Positions 7,596-13,799 of a stretch of DNA of 13,799 nt are shown here, piece by piece. The position numbers and the translations under genes were made by a program. This DNA comes from Isotricha intestinalis (Eukaryota > Ciliophora > Litostomatea > Vestibuliferida > Isotrichidae). The notes under the pieces are model-generated. The model was not told where the DNA came from, did not search any database, and worked only from the letters and a program-made list of their open reading frames with translations. Numbering within the stretch: the first letter of the stretch is position 1; each line of letters begins with the position of its first letter. Where the stretch lies: positions 1-13,799 of the forward strand of contig JAJJLU010000936.1 of assembly GCA_023807065.1 (NCBI GenBank), read 5' to 3'.

Positions 7596-10341
7596 ATGAG
7601 AAAAAATGTAATAAACATTTATTAATTTTTAGTTTATATTTTATATAACTCCTCATTCAAAACCAATAATATCTTTTATAAACACAAGTTACATAACTCA
7701 ATTTGATCATTGTAATTTAATCTCTTATTCCCAAAATATAGCTTTTGCCTTATTTAATACTCAATCAAAAAATTCTTTAATTTTAACATGGACTCCAATA
7801 AATAATAATTTTTATGATGATATTAATGGAATAAAATATTTAAAATCTCTTCCAACAACAACTTTTTATTTAGCTCCAATAAAACATAATATTATTAAAA
7901 TAGTTTTTTGTGAAGGAGTTATACATTTAATAACTAAAAATTCTGAAATTTATTCTTGGGGAACTGATATTAATAAATATGGCTTATTTGGTAATAATGA
8001 TAATGAAAATTTTCACATTGAAAATCCTATTTTAAATAAAAAATTAAATTCTTTACAAATATTTGATATTTGTACTGGATTAAGACATTGTTGTGGAAGA
8101 GATTATAAAAAAAATTTATATATTTGGGGTTATTATTTTGGTAATGAACCTAAAATAATTGATAAAAAAGTAAGATTATTTAATTGTGGAAATGATATTG
8201 TTATTTATTGTAAAGAAGATGAAAAAAATAACTTATATATGTATGATAATAATCATAAAATTATTCAACAATTTAATGTTGAAAATAATATTAGAGATAT
8301 TTTCTGTGGAGATAATATTATTGTTTTAAAAACTTTTGATGATAAAATTATTACAATTAGTGAATTTGGTATTAATGAAATTAAATATTATAATAAAAAT
8401 GGATTTAGAATTGATAATTTAACAGTTAGATATAATGAAATATTTATTTTATTAAGTAATTCAAAAGAACAAATGCTTTTAAGATATACTCCTATTAATG
8501 AATATCGATATTTAAAAATAAGTTTTGAATTTTATGAAAGATTATATAAAATAAATTTAAAAAAGAAAATAAAATTAATTTATTCAACTTCGACTCATTA
8601 TTCAAATGGAATTTTCTTTGAAATAGATTGTGATGAAAAAGAAAAAAATATATATGAATTAAAAAGTGATAAAATATTTACTTTAATTAATAGAAATTTT
8701 AAAATAAAAAAAGCTACATTTGAAAAAATAAAAGATTTAACGGAAGAACAAATAGCAATAATGTCAAATATGGGAAAAAATAGTAATAATTGGAAAAATG
8801 GAAGAAATAATAATATGAAAGATTTAGATTTAATTAATAATTTAAAAAACAGAAATACAAGTCTTTCCTTAGAACACTTTTTTAATAATTCTTCAATTTC
8901 AGATGAAAATATGATTAATTTAACGGGTAGAACTTTTAAATATAATAAAGATAATGAAAGTGAAGAAGAAAAAAGAAGAAAAAGATTACAAAAAATGAAA
9001 GAAATGAGAGAAAAAATTAAAAAAACTGCAAAAGATGAATATGATAGATTAATGAAAGAAAAATATGATAAAATTAGAAAAAAAGAAGAAGAAGAAAAAT
9101 TAAGAAGGAAAAAAGAAGAAGACGAAAAATTAAGAAGACAAAAAGAAGAAGAGGAAAAATTAAGAAGAAAAAAAGAAGAAGAAGAAAAATTAAGAAGACA
9201 AAAAGAAGAAGAGGAAAAATTAAGAAGACAAAAAGAAGAAGAGGAAAAATTAAGAAGACAAAAAGAAGAAGAAGAAAAATTAAGAAAACTAAAAGAAGAA
9301 GAAGAAAAACTAAGAAAACTAAAAGAAGAAGAAGAAAAACTAAGAAAACAAAAAGAAGAAGAGGAAAAATTAAGAAGACAAAAAGAAGAAGAAGAAAGAA
9401 AAAAGCAAGAAGAATTAGAAAGAAAAAAAGAAGAAGAAAAATTAAAATTAAGAAGTAAAACATCAGAAAAAAATAAAAATAAAACGTCAAAAAAAGACAA
9501 AAATAATTTTAATAAAAAAAGTCAAAATCTAAAATCAAAACAAAAAGAATATAAAGTGGAAGAACAATTAATGTTTAATGGAAGAAGAGTAATAAAATTA
9601 AAAAATAAAGAAGAATTAATAGAAATATTAAAAAATCCAAATGATGAAACAATATATTATTATATTGAAGATAATAAAGAAAATATGGATGATTTATTAA
9701 GTAAAAATGATTATTTTCCTTTTAATGGAAAAAACTTAATTAAAGTAAAAGGAGGTAAAATTATTAAAAATTATAAAAATAGAATTAATCGTCCTAAAAT
9801 AATTAAAGTTGAAAAACCAAATAAAAAGAAAAAAGAAAATTCAAATATTTTGAATAAATATTTTAATAATAATCATAATTCTTTATCTTATAGAAATTTT
9901 TCTACTGATATTAATTTAGAAAAAGGAAGTGATTTAAAAAATAAAACAAGAGCTTATGCTGAAATTATTCCTAAACAAAGAAATAGTACAAAAAAATTAA
10001 AAATGAGATTAATTTCAGAAATTAAAAATTTAGAAAAGGAAAATATTGATTTGAATATTAATAATTTAAATTCTTCAAGAAATAAAAGAAAAAGTGCTTT
10101 TTTTAATGAAAATAATTCATTAAAGGATATTCATTTAAAAAATAAAAATGCGAAAAAAAGAATTTCTATGCCTACTTTAAGGGGTTTTAATACAAAAAAT
10201 GAAGAAGAAAGTAAAATAAGTAATATTATGATTGAAAGTACTAGAAGTAAATTCGGTAATGATAAATTTGCTAATAATGAAATTGATCTTACTAAAACTG
10301 TTAATACTAAAATTTTACAACCTTATGAATTAGATGAATAA
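7596..10341 (+). CDS. RCC1-like propeller protein with long charged helical repeat (two exons)
   Basis: Exon 1 is only 7596-7607 (M-R-K-N), a 25-nt intron follows, and exon 2 is 7633-10341 (TAA), giving 906 residues. An ORF started at the first in-frame ATG of exon 2 (8239) would lose the first 206 residues, which carry the best RCC1 signatures. Trp occurs at residues 57 (LILTWTP), 113 (IYSWGTDINKYGLFG) and 169 (LYIWGYYFG), exactly 56 apart, the length of an RCC1 blade repeat. ICTGLRHCCG and LFNCGNDIVIYCKED match the G-H-L strand. A fourth blade (LYMYDNN) lacks Trp. Residues ~440-610 are a charged helix whose core, 488-587, is ten 10-residue units. The ~300-residue tail is basic, with LMFNGRRVIKLKNKEELIEIL as a folded-looking segment. 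Some RCC1-like proteins are Ran exchange factors; a generic scaffold role is equally likely here. Confidence 0.85.
7608..7632 (+). other. Spliceosomal mini-intron, 25 nt
   Basis: It begins GTAATAAAC and ends AATTTTTAG, directly after the fourth codon. It contains stops in frame (TAA from the donor, TAG at the acceptor). Removal joins ATG AGA AAA AAT to TTT ATA TTT TAT in the frame that then stays open for 903 codons. No other in-frame ATG lies ahead of the first RCC1 blade, so the splice is needed to explain the gene start. Confidence 0.8.
9082..9381 (+). repeat. Ten tandem 30-bp units coding KEEEEKLRRQ-type decapeptides
   Basis: Ten in-frame 30-bp units lie end to end, with a degenerate eleventh to 9411. 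The consensus is KEEEEKLRRQ. Variation is mainly at the last three residues (RRK, RKL, RKQ, RRQ) and at one GAA/GAG/GAC position. A 10-residue alternation of acidic and basic blocks suits a single alpha-helix or coiled coil. Near-identical units suggest recent expansion by slippage or unequal exchange, so length may vary between alleles and assembly may collapse it. Confidence 0.95.
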
Positions 10342-10586
10342 ATTTTAATAATATTTAATTTAATTTTCTTTTAGAAAAATTTATAAAATATTTATAAACA
10401 TAATATTTAACTTTTTTTATATATAAAAAATTAAAATATTGTTTTTAGTATTTTAAAATATATTTTTGTTGAAAGAAATTATTTATTTCTTTTTTAAAAG
10501 TTTTTTTTTAAAAAATAATATTAATTTTTTAAATGAATTATATAAAAAAATATTTATAGAAAATTAAAATAATTCTTATTTTTTTA

Positions 10587-12074
10587 ATGGATGATATCAC
10601 AATTAATCAATTAGAAAATAAAATAAGTGTATATGCAAGAGAAAATAAATTATTAAGAGAAAACAATGAAAAATTAAAATCTTCATTATTAAATTTAGAA
10701 AATAAATGTTCTCAATTAAAAATAGGATATAATATAATTTCTGCTAAAGAACCTCAATATATGAATTTAGAAAAATTATTAACTGAAAAAGAAAAAGAAA
10801 TATTAGATTTAAAGGAACAAATATGTAAATTAAATATAAAATTTGAAAAATATAAAAACAACTTTGATATTATATATGAAAGAGAAATTAATCAAATGAA
10901 ATATTTTAATGAAAATAATCAAATTAAAATTGAAAATTCAAATAAAGTAGAACAATTAAATAAATTATTTTATTATAAAATTTTAAGTTTAGAAGAAACT
11001 TTAAAAAAATTTAAAGAAGAAGAAAAAAGAAAATTATTAGAAAGAGATATTGAAAATGAAAAAAAATTGAATGATATAAAGAAAAAAATGTTATCTTTTA
11101 TAAAAGAAGGAGGACAAAAAGCAAAAAATTTTTCTATAATTCAAAATAATTTAAATGATAAATTAAATATATTACATGATAAAGGATTAATGAGTGAATT
11201 AGAATATCAATCATATCAAATTGAAGATCTTTTAAAACAAAGAGAACATTTAGATGAAATAATTAATAATTATAAATGTGATATTAAAATTCATAAAAAA
11301 GTAGAAAAAATATTATCTGAAAAAAATTTAAAATACTCAAAATTTATTCAAATCCTTTCAAATAAAATAGATAACATTAATAAAATAAATCATTCTAAAA
11401 GTTCTGATAAAAAGTTAAGTAATAATACTATTAATATTAATAAAGTTTCTTCTAAAAAAAAAAATTGTGAAAAAAAAATTTCTTTGACAAAAGAAATTAT
11501 AGATAAAAATAAAAAAATTGAAGTTTTAAAAATGAAATATAATACTTTAAAATCAAAACTTGATAATATTCATATTAAATTTTCAAATATTTTAAATTTA
11601 TTAGATATTGTTTTAGAAAAAGTATATAATGATGAAAATTTTAAAAGATTTAATAATATATATGTTAATATAGAAGAATTAAAAAAATGTGATTTTGAAA
11701 AATTAAATAATGAACAAAAATATTCATTAATTGTTCTTATAATAAAACATATGATTCCTTTTTTAGATAATGAAGGATTATCAAGTAAATTAAAAGATAC
11801 AATATATAATCAAATTAAAATTTTTAGACAAAATAGTTTAGAAACAAATTTTTCTAAAAATGATACTTTAAGAAATTCAAATTATTTTAAAAGAAATAGA
11901 ATATGTTTAATTAAAGATTGTAATAAAACTGGATTTAATAAAATGAATTCTAGTTTTATAAGTTATAATCACAATTATAGTTTTAATTGCCCTAATTTAT
12001 CTTTCAAAGAATCTAATACTAAATCTTTAAAAAAAACAAGTTCACTTTTTAAATTAAATAAATTTTTTATTTGA
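10587..12074 (+). CDS. Coiled-coil protein, CFAP157-like (cilium/basal body candidate)
   Basis: A 495-residue ORF runs from ATG to TGA, 245 bp after the RCC1-like gene on the same strand. Residues ~5-55 and ~60-175 are heptad-rich coiled coil (ENKLLRENNEKLKSSLLNLE; LLTEKEKEILDLKEQICKLN). Residues ~165-265 hold the most diagnostic part: an N-rich turn (IIQNNLNDKL), then MSELEYQSYQIEDLLKQ (202-218), then CDIKIHKKVEKILSEKNLKYSKFIQIL. This order resembles the conserved core of CFAP157 family proteins of motile cilia, as I recall it; I have not aligned it. The C-terminal ~90 residues are Ser/Asn-rich and probably disordered. If correct, the product acts at the axoneme or basal body. A generic coiled-coil protein remains possible. 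Confidence 0.85.
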   Translation: MDDITINQLENKISVYARENKLLRENNEKLKSSLLNLENKCSQLKIGYNIISAKEPQYMNLEKLLTEKEKEILDLKEQICKLNIKFEKYKNNFDIIYEREINQMKYFNENNQIKIENSNKVEQLNKLFYYKILSLEETLKKFKEEEKRKLLERDIENEKKLNDIKKKMLSFIKEGGQKAKNFSIIQNNLNDKLNILHDKGLMSELEYQSYQIEDLLKQREHLDEIINNYKCDIKIHKKVEKILSEKNLKYSKFIQILSNKIDNINKINHSKSSDKKLSNNTININKVSSKKKNCEKKISLTKEIIDKNKKIEVLKMKYNTLKSKLDNIHIKFSNILNLLDIVLEKVYNDENFKRFNNIYVNIEELKKCDFEKLNNEQKYSLIVLIIKHMIPFLDNEGLSSKLKDTIYNQIKIFRQNSLETNFSKNDTLRNSNYFKRNRICLIKDCNKTGFNKMNSSFISYNHNYSFNCPNLSFKESNTKSLKKTSSLFKLNKFFI

Positions 12075-13088
12075 ATAAAAATAGCAATTATTGATAAAAT
12101 TATCTATTATCATACTTTTAAACTATTGAATTTTATTATTTTAATATATTATATCAATATTAGTTTTTGATTTTATGATATAATTATAGTTTTGAAATAC
12201 TCATATATGAATTTTATGGTGTTTTTTATTCAATATATATTTACGTTTTTTTTATTATTTTTTAATATTTAAATGTATCCTTTAATAACATTATTTTTAA
12301 ATATAAAAACATTTTGAAGACAATATTTATGAATTATAAAAAAATATTATATATAGATATATTAAATTTTAAAATCAATGATTGAATTGCATATGAATGG
12401 ATGTTATTTTTTTAGAGTTAATGCTTCATTTAACTTTGTTAAAAATATTTAAAAAAATAATTACCAAAAATTTCAATAAATGTATGAAAGAAAAAGAAAA
12501 ATATGATAAGATTACACATAGAATTTTAGTAACTATAAAATCCCATACTAAAATAATATATTAAGTAGAATGAATTAATTTTTTGTGTTTACAAATTGAT
12601 TAAAATAACCAATGAGAATTCTTTTAATAAATTTATTTATGAATATCAAATAAAAGGAATTAAAAAATTAAACAATAATAAATGATTATTATGATTTTAA
12701 AATATTAAAATAATGCTATATATCTCAAATAATTCTAAAATCATTAAAAAAAATATTAAGTAAAGTATATTTTCTGATGGTTAATTCACTGAAATATATT
12801 TATTGATTATCAATTAATGGATCTAAGTTTAATTTAAAAATGAAAAAATTTATTATTTATTTATATAAATTCTTGGGCTAAATTCAAATGAATATTTTAA
12901 AGGTAAAATTAGGATTAATAGTAATCATCCTTTTTTTATATCATTAATTCTTTCAATCAATTTGCCATAAATTTGATTTTAAGGTAGGAGAAAAATTATT
13001 TATATATTATTTTATTGGCCAAATATTATTATTCAATTTAAATAATATAATTATTTAAATAATTTTTCAGAAAAAAAATAATTTGAAA
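12075..13088. other. Intergenic region with coding-like relic
   Basis: This 1.0-kb gap lies between the CFAP157-like gene and the PB1-like ORF. No intact gene is present. At 12684-12947 (+) one frame reads 88 codons with only three internal stops (TAA, TGA, TAA), for example SQIILKSLKKILSKVYFLM and FNLKMKKFIIYLYKFLG, suggesting a decayed gene of unknown kind. At 12612-12680 another frame reads NENSFNKFIYEYQIKGIKK, loosely like a protein-kinase C-lobe. Just before the next ORF, TTTTTCAG at 13063-13070 looks like a splice acceptor, so an unseen upstream exon of the PB1-like gene is possible. Confidence 0.35.
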
Positions 13089-13340
13089 ATGGAAAAGAAA
13101 TTAAAGTATTATTATGAAAATAATGATTATCTTATGATTTCTCCAAACTCTTTAAATGATTTTCGTTCAAAATTAATTAATAAGTTAAAATTAGAAGATA
13201 TTCAAATATTAAATATTAAAAATGAAAACTGTAAAACAATTGAAAATAATGAAGATTATATTCAATATATTAACAAAACTGAAATACCAATATTTTATAT
13301 TGAAAAAGGAATTTATAAAAAAATAAAGAATATAAAATAA
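13089..13340 (+). CDS. Small PB1/ubiquitin-like beta-grasp domain ORF; probable N-terminus of the following kinase
   Basis: From the ATG at 13089 the ORF gives 83 residues to TAA. An in-frame TTG six bases upstream is not needed as a start. The pattern is two short strands (KLKYYYENNDYLMIS), a helix (SLNDFRSKLINKLKL), a strand pair (DIQILNIKNENCKTI), a D/E-type turn (ENNEDYIQYIN) and a last strand (IPIFYIEKG). This is the order expected of a PB1-like beta-grasp fold; the call is by eye. The stop lies two bases before the kinase ATG, and a -1 shift just before it (one extra A) would join the two without a break. I infer that it is the N-terminal domain of one PB1-kinase protein, not a free gene. 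Confidence 0.6.
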   Translation: MEKKLKYYYENNDYLMISPNSLNDFRSKLINKLKLEDIQILNIKNENCKTIENNEDYIQYINKTEIPIFYIEKGIYKKIKNIK

Positions 13341-13342
13341 AA

Positions 13343-13799
13343 ATGAGTGATATAAATGTATGGGAAAAATACGAAAAAATTAAAAAACTTGGTGTATCAT
13401 CATTTGAGTGTGTATATAAAGGAAAAAATAAAGAAAAAGGAAATTATGTTATAATAAAAGAAATTGAAAAAAAAAATTAAATGAATGTTATAATATATCA
13501 GAAGAAGAATTTATAAATTTAATAAATAAAGAAAATTTAATTTCAATAATAGAAATAATAAATTCAAAAGATTATTATTATATAGTGATGGAATTATGTT
13601 TGATAAATTTAGAAGAATATATGAAAATAAGAGATAAAGGATTATCAATAGAAGAATTAAGAGAATTTTTAATTGAATTAAATAAAACATTAAAAAGTAA
13701 AGAAATAATATATAGAGATTTAAAATTAACAAATATATTAATATCATTAAATACAATAAATAAAATATCAATTAAAATAAGTGATTTAGGATTAAATAA
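13343..13799 (+). pseudogene. Protein kinase domain, frameshifted at an A tract and cut by window end
   Basis: Reading from ATG at 13343 gives the kinase N-lobe: WEKYEKIKKLG, a G-loop GVSSFECVYKG, then YVIIKEIEKK with the ATP-anchoring Lys, then TAA at 13478-13480. The frame one base back continues at once as KLNECYNISEEEF, a strand-hinge YYYIVMELCLINLEEYM, helix EELREFLIELNKTLK, catalytic loop IIYRDLKLTNIL and metal site ISDLGLN, ending at the last base. Catalytic Asp, Asn and the DxG Asp are kept. The G-loop has lost two of its three Gly, HRD is YRD and DFG is DLG. The frames are reconnected by one extra A in the 10-A run (13467-13476). It may be a true pseudogene, a sequencing indel or a recoded gene. 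The activation segment and C-lobe are off the window. Confidence 0.7.
13467..13476 (+). other. A10 tract at the kinase frameshift
   Basis: Ten A residues sit exactly where the kinase reading frame changes. Upstream codons are in the frame of 13343 and end in AAT TAA just after the tract. Downstream kinase codons are in the frame one base back. One more A, or a ribosomal -1 slip on AAA AAA, restores the domain. Homopolymer runs are also the usual site of sequencing deletions. Confidence 0.7.

Noticed and set aside
9082..9381. CRISPR-like array
   Set aside because: The 30-bp repeats are contiguous with no spacers and are an in-frame coding repeat.
8598..9500. Long minus-strand ORFs rich in Ser/Phe/Leu opposite the charged repeat
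   Set aside because: They are antisense shadows of the GAA/AAA-rich repeat; the plus strand carries the RCC1 motifs and codon pattern.
12072..12269. Extension of the CFAP157-like protein past TGA if TGA were a sense codon
   Set aside because: The extension is hydrophobic A/T-rich sequence with another TGA and has no family pattern; the live genes use TGG for Trp, so TGA is read as stop.
12984..13070. An 87-nt GT-AG intron before the PB1-like ORF
   Set aside because: A GT and a TTTTTCAG acceptor exist, but the length is far from the 25-34 nt introns supported here and no upstream exon is convincing; left as a possibility only.
13511..13771. Minus-strand Leu/Ile/Tyr-rich ORF that could look like a membrane protein
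   Set aside because: The plus strand in the same place gives clear kinase motifs (RDLK, SDLG); the apparent hydrophobicity comes from T-rich antisense codons.
1..13799. tRNA or rRNA genes
   Set aside because: No GC-richer island or cloverleaf-like arm pair stood out in any spacer; such genes would be conspicuous at this base composition.

Overview
The window looks like one end of a very A+T-rich protist chromosome, most likely a ciliate macronuclear chromosome. The evidence is: four perfect 7-bp C-rich repeats (CCCCAAT type) at base 1, in telomere orientation; two very short GT-AG introns (25 and 34 nt); a candidate cilium/basal-body protein; and genes packed on both strands. The live genes end in TAA or TGA and use TGG for Trp, so the nuclear code appears standard and not the Tetrahymena/Paramecium code. 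I have a weak, unchecked recollection that this telomere unit and base composition suit trichostome (rumen-type) litostome ciliates. No tRNA, rRNA, CRISPR array or recognisable transposase was seen.

Layout, left to right. A minus-strand P-loop NTPase gene (ATG at 1920) stays open for 640 codons and runs in frame, without a stop, into the telomere repeats. After a 1.24-kb gap holding a possible gene relic comes a plus-strand, Asn/Lys-rich 733-aa protein with a helical C-terminal domain (3158-5359). Facing it is a two-exon minus-strand gene (5710-6553) of 269 aa, with IQ-like motifs, a CBM48/AMPK-type glycogen-binding-like domain and a C-terminal PP1-docking motif. It is a candidate glycogen/amylopectin-targeting phosphatase subunit. 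After another gap with a gene relic on the minus strand comes a two-exon plus-strand gene (7596-10341) of 906 aa. It joins an RCC1-like propeller to a charged helix made of ten 10-residue repeats. It is followed by a coiled-coil CFAP157-like protein (10587-12074).

At the right edge, a beta-grasp (PB1-like) ORF (13089-13340) is followed two bases later by a protein-kinase domain (13343-window end). The kinase is broken at a 10-A tract, and both breaks are mended by the same -1 shift. They are probably one gene, either with real or sequencing-derived lesions or recoded. The kinase has degenerate signature motifs and is cut by the end of the window.

The genes do not form an evident pathway. The most notable points are the ORF fused to the telomere, the IQ/CBM48/RVxF protein, the RCC1-charged-helix protein and the twice-frameshifted kinase. 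Three gaps hold stretches that still read as protein apart from a few stops, suggesting that a chromosome end with otherwise tightly packed genes carries gene remains.
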